Positions 51,695 to 60,257 of a stretch of 64,000 bases of DNA are shown one piece after another. The number at the start of each line of letters is the position of its first letter. The stretch's first letter is position 1. This DNA is from JBBTCX01 sp964494205. GTDB taxonomy: Bacteria; Planctomycetota; Phycisphaerae; UBA1845. Location: the NCBI GenBank assembly GCA_964494205.1, contig CAZBRD010000010.1, forward strand, positions 124,001-188,000. Direction: 5' to 3'. The notes below the pieces were generated by a model that was not told the origin of the DNA, ran no database searches, and saw only the letters and a list, made by a program, of their open reading frames with translations. The position numbers and the translations under genes were made by a program.

Positions 51695-51862
51695 GGGAAA
51701 CTCACGAATTACAAATTACGAATTACAAGTTACCAACCGTTGAAGTCGCGAGCGCATGACCACGTTCGGAGCGCACGTTCGAGACGTATACCGGAAGATT
51801 GTAACCGCAGTTGTTGCTGTGCCCAATTGGATATCGGTTGGCCATGAAGAACTAGATCGAAG

Positions 51863-52891
51863 TTATTGTCGAACCAGCACAACGCCGCGAAACGGCAATT
51901 CGGTCGCCAGGCCTCCGACTGCGTAGACGGTTCCGTCGCCATCGCCCCAGGCTGCGTGCAGGGTGAATGATGTCGGGGTCGGTTCGACGATGAACTCGAA
52001 CGTACTCAGGTTCACCGAGGCGATGGTTCCGATCAAACCGACGACCACTGCCTGGTTGCCTGCTTCGACGAATATGCCGTTCAGTCCCGGTAGTGGGGTG
52101 AGCGATCGACTGGCCCAGAACGTTCCGTCGTAGGTGACGATCGTGCCGTTGGTTCGGCCGCCGATGGCTGCGATGCGATTGGGGCCCGAACCCCACAGCG
52201 AGATTAGATCTTCCGTTGTCCTGCTCTCGACCTGCTCCCATGATTGGCCGTCGTACTCAACGATGACTCCTGCCTGTCCCACCGCGAAAATGTGGTCGGC
52301 TGATGTTCCCCACACTTTGAACAGCGAGGTCGATTCGCGGTCGAGCGCGGGTACGTCGACGTTGGACCATTGCTGGCCGTCGTAATGCAGAATGACGATG
52401 GGGCCTGTGTTCACCCGGCCGCCGACGATCCAAACGTCATCTTCGGACGCGCCCCAGATTCCCCACAGGTCGTTGGTTGTCGTAGAGTCAACTGATTGCC
52501 ACGTGTCGCCGTTGTATTGAATCAGGCCGCCGTTCTGCCCAGCAGCCAATACGTTGTCGGGTCCGAAACCAAACACCCATATAAGAACCGGCACCTCCGG
52601 AACCTGCATGGCTTGCCAATCGGTTCCGTCGAAGTGGTACACCTCGCCTTGATCGAGCTGACCGCCAACCGCGAAGACATCATCGGAAGATGAACCCCAA
52701 ACCGCAGAAATGAAACCGACGTCTGTCGTATCAAAGGCCTCGCGCCAGGCGAACGTCGATTCGTTGTCGTTCTCGTTGTCGACGGCCAGATTGTCATTCT
52801 CATTGTTCGCATTGTCGTTTGATGATGGTGATGGCGAGCAGCCGAAAATCGAAAGAGTCATGGCGATTACAATAGCTGATTGCTTTAACAA
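51863..52891 (-). CDS. Lipoprotein with beta-propeller-like repeats
   Basis: 342 residues from a TTG start at 52891 (GGGAG upstream). Signal and lipobox MTLSIFGCSP; an Asn/Asp-rich linker (NDNANNENDN, residues about 28-40). Then six to seven units of about 40 residues with the forms VWGSSSDDVFAVG, HFDGTDWQ and IWGASEDDVWIVGG, typical of cell-surface WG/galactose-oxidase-like propellers in Planctomycetota. The function is unknown. It follows (downstream of) a DUF1111 di-heme gene by 68 bases, so they may be co-transcribed. Confidence 0.78.
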   Translation of the reverse strand: MLKQSAIVIAMTLSIFGCSPSPSSNDNANNENDNLAVDNENDNESTFAWREAFDTTDVGFISAVWGSSSDDVFAVGGQLDQGEVYHFDGTDWQAMQVPEVPVLIWVFGFGPDNVLAAGQNGGLIQYNGDTWQSVDSTTTNDLWGIWGASEDDVWIVGGRVNTGPIVILHYDGQQWSNVDVPALDRESTSLFKVWGTSADHIFAVGQAGVIVEYDGQSWEQVESRTTEDLISLWGSGPNRIAAIGGRTNGTIVTYDGTFWASRSLTPLPGLNGIFVEAGNQAVVVGLIGTIASVNLSTFEFIVEPTPTSFTLHAAWGDGDGTVYAVGGLATELPFRGVVLVRQ

Positions 52892-52959
52892 ACGTGGTTC
52901 TCCCTTTGGATGGCGTTGCGATCGTTCATGGAATGCGAAAGCGATTGGCCGGGCAGCAA

Positions 52960-54372
52960 TCATAGTGAGTTCAGAAAACTGAGCAGGTCTTGTCGTTCGC
53001 TCGCAGGAAGAACGGCGAATGCGTCGCGCGATGCGATAGCCTCTCCGCCGTGTGCAGCGATCGCCTGTTCAATGGTGATTCTGCTTCCGTCGTGCCAGAA
53101 GTTCGTCTCGCGGTGCAGTCCCCATAGCGGCGCTGTTCGAAATTCCGTTGCCAGCGCCAAACTCCGCACGACGCCATCATAATTCTCAAAGCCCATGTCA
53201 TGGAGAAGAAGGTCAGAATAAGGGTGAATCTCCTGTCCGCTTTCGGTCATGAGTGTCGGCAGGTGGCACTTGGCGCAACCAATCTCCATGAAAGTCTGTT
53301 CACCTCTTTGCACGCTCTCGCTCACGGAATCCCGCAATGGTGTTGCCAATCCGCCGGCAAAAGTGACCAGCATCTGCAAATCAGTCGACGCCAATTCCGG
53401 GTCGGGTACATCATCGTCCTGGGTCGGATCGGTGTCCGGTGTGGGTGGAATGATCTGAGCATGTGCGGGCGTGACGAAAGAAATAGAAGCCAGTGCGTTG
53501 AGAACGTTAGTGAAAAATCCCTCTCTTTTTTCCAAAGGGGCGAGTGATGTCCGCACGGTCAGGGCGACGCTGGTAATGCCTAACTGGTCCATGAGCATCT
53601 CGCGCGTGATGCCTTCGATCGTCGCGGATTGTGCCTTGACACCAAAACGGCCCACTCGGACTCCGTCGACATTGGCGCGACCGGAAATGCCGTCGCCGTC
53701 CGCGTCATTCAAATCCTGTCGCGAGAGAATCTCTGCATCAGTCACACTCCCAAGCAGCCCCGCCCCGAACAAGGCGGGCGCTTTCCGCAGCACGGGGAAA
53801 TATGTCGTGGAAAGTGCGGCGCGATATTGAAAGGCGCGCGGAATGCCATTGCCCCCTGTGACGGGATCCGAATGACATCCATTGCAACTCTGGACGACAG
53901 CCCCTACGCGCAATCCTTCTGCGGGTGCAAACTGGCGTTCAAAAATGGCACGACCGGTTTGAAAGGAGATTGTCTGTTGGCCGGTCAGCGTGGGGATTGG
54001 ATCGCCCGGCTGTCCGCCGAACGGGTCGGTCGGCGCAGGCTCGTCGGGGTCGGGCACATCAGTAGGATTAGGATCGGCTACGTCTGGAATGCCATCGTCG
54101 TCATCGTCCGAATCAGTGTTGTTGCCGACGCCGTCTCTGTCAGTGTCGAGCGTTTCTGAGGGTGAACCGGGAAAGGCATCCGCGTTGTCGCCGACACCAT
54201 CCAGATCAGTGTCTTTTTGCTCATCGGCGTCGATGGGGAACGCATCCTGTTCATCCGGCGTGCCGTCGTTGTCATAATCGAGTTGACTGCTGTCGGCGGG
54301 ACCGCAATGCGGCAGTGAAAGTATGCTTAACCCCAGCGTCAAGCCAGCGGCGATCAGCAACATCCGTCTCAT
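52960..54372 (-). CDS. Di-heme c-type cytochrome (DUF1111, thiol oxidoreductase-like) with N-terminal Ca-binding-type repeats
   Basis: 470 residues. Signal with lipobox-like ILSLPHCGPA, then thrombospondin type 3-like DxDxDG repeats (DYDNDGTPDEQDAFPIDAD and following, about residues 30-105). The DUF1111 part has two heme motifs, CNGCH (about 166) and CAKCH (about 370), with EFRTAPLWGL and HDGSR. Such proteins are probably periplasmic electron-transfer proteins related to the CCP/MauG group; the substrate is unknown. The start ATG 54372 has a weak AAACC leader. Confidence 0.85.
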   Translation of the reverse strand: MRRMLLIAAGLTLGLSILSLPHCGPADSSQLDYDNDGTPDEQDAFPIDADEQKDTDLDGVGDNADAFPGSPSETLDTDRDGVGNNTDSDDDDDGIPDVADPNPTDVPDPDEPAPTDPFGGQPGDPIPTLTGQQTISFQTGRAIFERQFAPAEGLRVGAVVQSCNGCHSDPVTGGNGIPRAFQYRAALSTTYFPVLRKAPALFGAGLLGSVTDAEILSRQDLNDADGDGISGRANVDGVRVGRFGVKAQSATIEGITREMLMDQLGITSVALTVRTSLAPLEKREGFFTNVLNALASISFVTPAHAQIIPPTPDTDPTQDDDVPDPELASTDLQMLVTFAGGLATPLRDSVSESVQRGEQTFMEIGCAKCHLPTLMTESGQEIHPYSDLLLHDMGFENYDGVVRSLALATEFRTAPLWGLHRETNFWHDGSRITIEQAIAAHGGEAIASRDAFAVLPASERQDLLSFLNSL

Positions 54373-54577
54373 GGTTTACCCCTCATTGGTTTGGTCCGCT
54401 GGTTGGCGCGTACACGATTCCCCCGGTCGGCAGTACCATCGGTTGCATTTCTGGAAGCCCCTTTCTTGCAGAGGGAACCCCGTAAAATAATTGCGACCGA
54501 GCTACGAATAGACTAATTGAATGCGTCGGTAGACGCAAAATCACAAGGATTGGAAGCCATCGATTCGGAGAAATGCC

Positions 54578-55180
54578 ATGAACCACACAACGAGAATGTC
54601 ACCGTGGACCGCGTTTTTTATCGGCCTGTTCATGCTGGGCGGCATGGTCGTGGGGTCCGGCACGCTGCTCATCATGCGTGGGATGAGCATTTTCGAACAT
54701 AACGTGGCTCGCGTGGTTGATTTCGCGCAAGTGACGATCGAAGACCTTCCACAGACGATCAAGGACGTTTCGCCACTGATTTCTGAATTCGTTGGCGAGC
54801 GAAACCTGGATTATGCGAAGAACGTGGCGGTGACGGTGAAGCTCGCACAGCGTCCGGGATCGAAGACATTGCGGCCGGCGTTGCAAGTGGTGAACAACGG
54901 CGATCAGCCGATTAATCTCATGACGATTCGCGTGGCGGCGCTGACGGCCCAGAATCTTCCAGTGGCGGAGTGGACAGAAGTAGTCGCGACGCCGATTGGA
55001 ATCGAGAACGACTGGCGTGGCCCGCTGGTTCCGAATCAGACCCGTTATGTCGTCATGCGAAATGGCCGGGACTCGGTGGAGTTCGATCAAAACGTGACGT
55101 TGGAGTATGAGATCGTTGAGGTCTTTGTTCCGCAATCGGGAAGCCACGGCGATCATGCAGTGCACATTGGAACCAACTGA
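54578..55180 (+). CDS. Hypothetical single-pass membrane protein
   Basis: 200 residues. One N-terminal helix (PWTAFFIGLFMLGGMVVGSG, residues 9-28) then a soluble region of about 160 residues, mostly beta: NVAVTVKLAQRPGSKTLRPALQVVNNGDQPI. No domain was recognised. Similar one-helix proteins are frequent in planctomycetes. The ATG at 54578 follows GGAGAAATGCC. A clear terminator follows at 55245. Confidence 0.7.
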   Translation: MNHTTRMSPWTAFFIGLFMLGGMVVGSGTLLIMRGMSIFEHNVARVVDFAQVTIEDLPQTIKDVSPLISEFVGERNLDYAKNVAVTVKLAQRPGSKTLRPALQVVNNGDQPINLMTIRVAALTAQNLPVAEWTEVVATPIGIENDWRGPLVPNQTRYVVMRNGRDSVEFDQNVTLEYEIVEVFVPQSGSHGDHAVHIGTN

Positions 55181-55244
55181 TTTCGTGAACAAGATATGAG
55201 AACTCGCGCCGGATGATCGCGAGTCGACGAGCGAAGATTATCAT

Positions 55245-55276
55245 GCCCGAGGCGACCGCCTCGGGCTTTCTTATTT
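55245..55276 (+). terminator. Rho-independent terminator
   Basis: GCCCGAGGCGACCGCCTCGGGC followed by TTTCTTATTTTG. The 9-bp GC stem and T-rich tail lie 65 bases after the stop of the gene at 54578. Confidence 0.85.
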
Positions 55277-55882
55277 TGTCGCTAAGACCTTTCACGCTGT
55301 TGCACAAACATGTTGAATTGCAAGCACTTCCGGCTTGCGCCGGCTTTTTTTGCTGCTGACACTTCGATGAAAAAGTTATCAATTGTTATTTGCCTTGAGG
55401 CGTTTGAGGGGAATAATAATTCAAGTTGACCGCCTCTGATGGTGATGGAGTCACCATCGTGCGGCCGATAGGCAAATGATCCGCAGCAGCCAGTGACAGA
55501 GGTTGGCATATGTGGATCGTCCTTCCCGGCTGATCGTGGTACGGTTCAGCTCTCTCCCCCACCGTGTGACAACTGATCTCTTTGAATTGTGCGACGCGGA
55601 ATCGCGTCGTCCTTGCGAAGGCTCCGCGCCGTCGGGGTGCGCAAGTGACTGCGCCCGCGGTCCGCGTGCCCGCGACAGGCCTGCCCAAGAACGCCAAGGA
55701 TGGGGCTGGTCCTCGCTCAATGAGATGCGGTGCTTTTCCGGAGGGGGAAAGGGACCGGCACCTGGGCGGTCGGCTCAACCTGGCCGCTCAGGTTGCCGCG
55801 GCTATACGAGCGGATAAACCAATGCGTCTCCTCAGTCATCTACGGCGGAGTCGACGGTAAGGTTCAATTAACAGATTTTGCT

Positions 55883-56002
55883 AAGAGCCTGTAACAAAAC
55901 TTGGTGCAGTTGCTAAAGAGACCCTCACCCCAACCCCGTCGTGCTCCCTCTTCGGTCGCTCTCCGTCTAAGAGGGAGAGGGAGGTATTGTTGCATGCTCT
56001 AA
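55883..56002. repeat. Palindromic repeat A, full-length copy
   Basis: AAGAGCCTGTAACAAA at the left and TATTGTTGCATGCTCTAAG at the right, an imperfect terminal inverted repeat. Core CCCCAACCCCGTCGTGCT, GCTCTCCGTCTAAGAGGGAG is as in the sco copy. Confidence 0.85.
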
Positions 56003-56257
56003 GTAACGGGCTACCATTCAAAGCGTCAATCGATAACTGCCATCCTGCAAGAATGAAATTCCTTTCTCTGAGCGCAAGTCGAGTTTCATTGCCTTCCTGC
56101 ATCCATCGACTCAGCCGTGCCTTTCTAATGAACTGTTATCGGCTGCATAACGATACCTACCTACGCATCGATGCGCAGCGACGAGACGCGTGTCTTCGAG
56201 AGCACGCGTCAACTGACCGATAGACGAAGTGGTAGAACTTGATCAGCGGTTGCAGTT

Positions 56258-57475
56258 TTGAGCCGCTACGGGCGCTTCTTATCGGCGCTGTTGCAGTGCG
56301 TTGAGGCCGATCGCGCAGATCGTTCGTTCGCCACTGTAGCTGAATCAGGTTCACGAACGAGCGGGGTCACAACTTTGTCGGACAGTAACGATCGGCGCAA
56401 ACTCGTTCGTACCATCCGTCTGGATGACGAGGGAATCAAGAAGCTACTCGCATCGCTTGATGCAAGACCGCCTCAACCCAACAAACCTAGTGAGACTCGA
56501 TTCTCCTATCGCACCAAGAGTCAGATCGCAAAAATCCAACAACCCGGTTCGGCTGAAGCCGTTTCGTACCAGGTTGTGAACCGGGAAATCGGCGCGACGG
56601 GCATGTCATTCCTGCATGGCGGGTTTGTGCACACGGGCTCACGTTGCGAGATACAGCTGATTACCATGCACGGTACGTGGATCAATGCGGTCGGGAAGGT
56701 CGTTCGTTGCGAGTATCTGGAAGGCGGCGTTCACGACATAAGCATCCAGTTCGAGCGAGCCATAGACCCGGCAGCTTTCTGCGCCGAAGCGATTCGGAGC
56801 CGTGTTCTTCTGGTCGATGACGAAGAGCTCATGCTTCGGATGGGCAAGATCTATCTCGAACAGTTGAACGCCGAAGTGCAGACGGCACGCGACGGCCAGA
56901 GTGCACTACTCTTGGCGAAGAAGTGCGTATTTGACCTTATCCTGCTAGACATCGTCATGCCCGATATGGACGGATACGCGGTGGTTGCGGAGCTAAGAAA
57001 AGCAGGTTACTCCGGCGTGATTGCGGCAGCCACGGGACTAACCAGCGGTCAGGATCGAACCCGGTGCATCGACTCGGGTTTTGATCATTACATTCCCAAG
57101 CCCTACAAGCGCGAGGACATCGCGAAGATATTGAGTTCGCTTCACGATGAGCCGCTGAACAGCAGCCTTGAAGGTGACGCAGCGATGACGGACGCCATTG
57201 TCGCGTTTGTAGCGGAACTCCCCAAGCAGATTCGCGGTCTTGAGGCGGCTGCAATTGCCTCGGAGACCGAGGGATTGCTCGCGCACCTGCGAACCTTGAA
57301 GAGTCAGGCGGGAGGCTTCGGATTCGAGCCGATCAGCCAGATGGCGGCGGAGATTGAAAACGGCGTCCTGGCGAAGAAGGCAATCGTCGAGCTCGTCGCT
57401 GAGGTAAAGCAGCTCGTCAAGCTTTGTGGCCAGGCACGAGGGCCGTCTCAGACACCTGCAAAAGCAGATCAGTAA
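56258..57475 (+). CDS. Response regulator: PilZ-like domain, receiver domain and degenerate HPt domain
   Basis: Up to 405 residues (TTG at 56258; a shorter start near 56375 is possible). A PilZ-type segment (KLVRTIRLDDEG, later NREIGATGMSFLHGGFV with GS-C-EIQLIT, residues about 90-165). The receiver VLLVDDEELMLRMGKIYLEQ starts at about 184, phospho-acceptor Asp in LILLDIVMPDMDGY (about 230), switch Lys in YIPKPYKRE (about 282). The C-terminal 90 residues resemble an HPt domain, but in HLRTLKSQAGGFGF the position of the phosphorylated His is Arg. It links second-messenger or envelope sensing with signalling; the partners are not in the window. Confidence 0.8.
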   Translation: MSRYGRFLSALLQCVEADRADRSFATVAESGSRTSGVTTLSDSNDRRKLVRTIRLDDEGIKKLLASLDARPPQPNKPSETRFSYRTKSQIAKIQQPGSAEAVSYQVVNREIGATGMSFLHGGFVHTGSRCEIQLITMHGTWINAVGKVVRCEYLEGGVHDISIQFERAIDPAAFCAEAIRSRVLLVDDEELMLRMGKIYLEQLNAEVQTARDGQSALLLAKKCVFDLILLDIVMPDMDGYAVVAELRKAGYSGVIAAATGLTSGQDRTRCIDSGFDHYIPKPYKREDIAKILSSLHDEPLNSSLEGDAAMTDAIVAFVAELPKQIRGLEAAAIASETEGLLAHLRTLKSQAGGFGFEPISQMAAEIENGVLAKKAIVELVAEVKQLVKLCGQARGPSQTPAKADQ

Positions 57476-57548
57476 TCACTTCCCTAGGGTTAGATTGGTT
57501 AGCGGCGCCTCTACTTACGTGACTTCGCTCTGGCATTCAAACAGCCGC

Positions 57549-58217
57549 TTACTTTCCGTTGACTATTTCTTTGATCGAATTAACCGTCAGATCGGCGAGT
57601 GTTCTCGTGGTCAGGTCGGCGTGTGGAAAATCGCCTGCGGCGTGATGGATCAAGACGGCGATGGCTTTGGTTCCAGCGCTTTTCGCGGCTGTGACGCCGA
57701 CCGGCGCATCTTCGACAACCACGCAACGGTGTGGAAGCAAACCAAGACCTTTGCAGGCTAGTTCAAAGACTTGTGGATCGGGTTTGCCGCGAGTGACTTG
57801 ATCGGCGCTGATGACTGCGTCGAAGAAATCGGCGGCTTTCAGTGCTTGTAACACGAGTTGAATGTTCTCGCCTGGACCTGATGATCCAATCGCCAGTCTT
57901 GCACCTGCCTCATGTAGCGCGACAACCAGCTCGCGGGCACCGCGCACAAGTGGAACGCAATCCCTGATCAAGTCACGATAGATTTGTTCCTTGCGCTGCG
58001 AGAGCTCTTGCAGGCGCTGCGGCGATACGTTTCCAAAGAGAATAGGCACGATATCACGATTCTGTCGGCCAAACGTGCCGGCAAACTGATCGCGCGTGAC
58101 CGTGCGACCATTTTCTTCCATCAGCAGTTGCCAACTGCGGAAATGCGCGTCGGCTGAGTCGACCAGCACGCCGTCCATGTCGAAGATCACACCAATATCA
58201 GAAAGATCGGGGTGCAA
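57549..58217 (-). CDS. HAD-family phosphatase (beta-phosphoglucomutase-like)
   Basis: 222 residues. Motif I VIFDMDGVLVDSADAHF (residues about 10-26) with nucleophile Asp, motif II IGSSGPGEN (about 108), motif III Lys in TRGKPDPQVFELACK (about 145) and motif IV VVEDAPVGVTAAKSAG (about 167). It fits the sugar-phosphate mutase/phosphatase branch (cap helix, FDMDGVL(V)D). The start is TTG 58217. The DUF2723 gene lies 18 bases upstream on the same strand, so both are probably one transcript. Confidence 0.9.
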   Translation of the reverse strand: MHPDLSDIGVIFDMDGVLVDSADAHFRSWQLLMEENGRTVTRDQFAGTFGRQNRDIVPILFGNVSPQRLQELSQRKEQIYRDLIRDCVPLVRGARELVVALHEAGARLAIGSSGPGENIQLVLQALKAADFFDAVISADQVTRGKPDPQVFELACKGLGLLPHRCVVVEDAPVGVTAAKSAGTKAIAVLIHHAAGDFPHADLTTRTLADLTVNSIKEIVNGK

Positions 58218-58235
58218 TGCGAAGGCCTCGTGTTC

Positions 58236-59843
58236 TTATTTCCCGTCTTCTTCTTGGGGCAGCGCTTGGAAGACATGACCGAATTTCTCATACCGAACCT
58301 TGAGCTGGCGTAGCCAACAGGGATGGTAAATGATCAAATCCGACGTCGCGAAGAGCCGGCCTTCGTGCAGTGCGCGAACGCGGTCTTCATCGGTGATTGT
58401 CGGTAGCCAATCCTGATGAGCGACGAAGCTGTCGAGATGCACATCCGTTCTCAGGTTTTCTGCCAGCTGCAGGTAATTAAGCGGCGGCCAGATCGAGGAA
58501 TCGACCACGAGAATCGCATTTTGTGGAAGCACGGCGAGCGTTTCCCGCGCAAATTGCTCAGGTCCGGTGTAACCCTGTCGCCAGGGTTGCAGGAACCAGT
58601 TCAACCGATCTCTGTACGGGAAGGGGCGCTTGGGCATCGGACCCAAGTTGGGATCGATCGCACGAATAATGGGCGGCGCTGCCGCGTAGACGACAGGCGC
58701 GCAGAACGCGCATATGACCACCAACACCGTCGTGGTTCGAGTTCGTGGCTTGGAAAAAAAACCATCGATGCCGATGGCGATGAAAACGCTCAAGTAGACG
58801 AAGAAAGGAATCAGGAAGGTGTGCTGGTCGAACACTTCATATCGAATGCCGAAGCCGCCGACCACGATCGCCGTCCCCAGAAAATACCAGAACAGCGTCG
58901 GCGAGAGTTGTCTCTTGGCCGCGATCGCTCCCAGTGGCGCGAACAACAAGAGCGGTGTCGGGAAATTCAAGGCGATAGCCGCCGATCCAAACAGGAAAAG
59001 GTGTCGAAGATGCGAGAAGTTTGTCACCTCGCGACCGTACTCACCAACGAGGAACGACTTCACGGTGGATCGGAGAACGCCGCCGTGGGTTTGGTAGTAC
59101 TCAATCGACAATGCGATAACCGGCAGCATACCAATCAAGAGAAACACAATGGCGAGGACGAATGCCTTGAAAACCAAATTCGGTTTCAGGAACGACGTCG
59201 ATGCGGGGTCGCGATTCTTCAGACATCCCCTCACGAATCGAATCGAAAGGAAGGCGTATACGGGCCACATGAGCAACGCAAAGTTGTGATTGGAAAGGCC
59301 CAGCCCATTGGCGAACGCCAGCATAGCCAGCCAGCGGAGCTTCTTGGTTTCGATCAGTTTGATTAGCGCAATGGCTTCGGTGGTTAACAGGGCTGTGGTG
59401 AGCGAGAGCATCTCTGCGTGTGTGCAGAGCTGCCAGTACGTATGAGCAAAGAGAAGTAGTAGTGTCCCGACGAAGATGGCGATTCGCTTCGCGCAGATGG
59501 TTGAAAGGATCCATGCGAGATTGGCAATGGTAAACGCGCCGCCGATCACCGCGACCGTATTCGCAGCCGAGGCTGCGTCATGAGATGGCAACTTCGCGAG
59601 CGTGGTGCTCAGGGCATAATACAGCACGTGTGAACGAACGATCTGATCGGCTACGAGCCATCCGGGCAGCAGCGTGTGGAATTGCGCCTCACCTGAATCT
59701 CCCCAGAGCAATCCCGGAGCCATGGTCAGTCGATAGAGCGTGCCCGCGACAACAAACGCCGCAACCCAGTACCAACCGCGATTGGCTCGCGGCGTACTGT
59801 CAACCGACAAGGGTTGTTTCGTTGTTTGCAATGGCAATGTCAT
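58236..59843 (-). CDS. DUF2723 family membrane protein (TMEM260-like O-mannosyltransferase)
   Basis: 535 residues with 11 to 12 helices. TMAPGLLWGDSGEAQFHTL (about residues 41-59) is the DUF2723 signature, with the conserved Asp and Glu of GT-C glycosyltransferases, followed by HVLYYALS and HAEMLSLTTALLTTEA (about 137). A C-terminal soluble domain of about 130 residues follows the helices. The family transfers sugar from a lipid-linked donor to proteins or lipids outside the membrane. The start is ATG 59843. Confidence 0.87.
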   Translation of the reverse strand: MTLPLQTTKQPLSVDSTPRANRGWYWVAAFVVAGTLYRLTMAPGLLWGDSGEAQFHTLLPGWLVADQIVRSHVLYYALSTTLAKLPSHDAASAANTVAVIGGAFTIANLAWILSTICAKRIAIFVGTLLLLFAHTYWQLCTHAEMLSLTTALLTTEAIALIKLIETKKLRWLAMLAFANGLGLSNHNFALLMWPVYAFLSIRFVRGCLKNRDPASTSFLKPNLVFKAFVLAIVFLLIGMLPVIALSIEYYQTHGGVLRSTVKSFLVGEYGREVTNFSHLRHLFLFGSAAIALNFPTPLLLFAPLGAIAAKRQLSPTLFWYFLGTAIVVGGFGIRYEVFDQHTFLIPFFVYLSVFIAIGIDGFFSKPRTRTTTVLVVICAFCAPVVYAAAPPIIRAIDPNLGPMPKRPFPYRDRLNWFLQPWRQGYTGPEQFARETLAVLPQNAILVVDSSIWPPLNYLQLAENLRTDVHLDSFVAHQDWLPTITDEDRVRALHEGRLFATSDLIIYHPCWLRQLKVRYEKFGHVFQALPQEEDGK

Positions 59844-60257
59844 GAACGCGCACGCCCGGGACTCATATCAGATTTGCTGACTCGATCACGCCATTGCGTC
59901 TCGTTTAGTGGAATACTCGTAACCTTTCCAAGTTTGTCGGTCCTACGAGCTAACGTACTGCTCACAGAGCAGGGGCACACGGCCAGTCGGTTATCCTTTG
60001 CTCAGTCCTCATTCAACCGAATGAGCGGCCCTTCGCAATCAATCAGAACGTCTTCGTAATTATCGGTCGTATGTTGAAGCAGTTGTAGCCAAACACGCTC
60101 AATCGGAGTCCCGATTCATCATAGGTCGAAGGGCGTTTGCCGTCAGTCTGTGGGTTTACTTTCCTTCTGTTTCCTTACCGTCATAGCCTTGTTTGGCAGG
60201 CTAAGGTTATCTTGACGGACCCCGCGCCTGACCTATGCTGGAATCGAGAGGTGAAAA
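59844..60257. other. Divergent intergenic region with repeat B and promoter
   Basis: Repeat B at 59956-59986 (ACTGCTCACAGAGCAGGGGCACACGGCCA). A sigma-70-type promoter at 60212-60239 drives the ALDH gene. No gene seen. Confidence 0.65.
60212..60239 (+). promoter_or_regulatory. Sigma-70-type promoter of the aldehyde dehydrogenase gene
   Basis: TTGACG (60212-60217), 16-base spacer, TATGCT (60234-60239). Transcription would start near 60246, giving a leader of about 12 bases with GAGAGG as ribosome site. Confidence 0.7.

Larger units (their letters stand above)
55181..56257. other. 1.1-kb region with GC-rich structured patch and repeat A
   Basis: After the terminator at 55245 come a GC-rich stretch at about 55500-55860 with many short inverted segments and CpG-rich GCGACGCGGAATCGCGTCG, then repeat A at 55883-56002. 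No open frame in it shows recognised motifs; it could be a decayed gene or a structured RNA. No gene is called. Confidence 0.5.
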
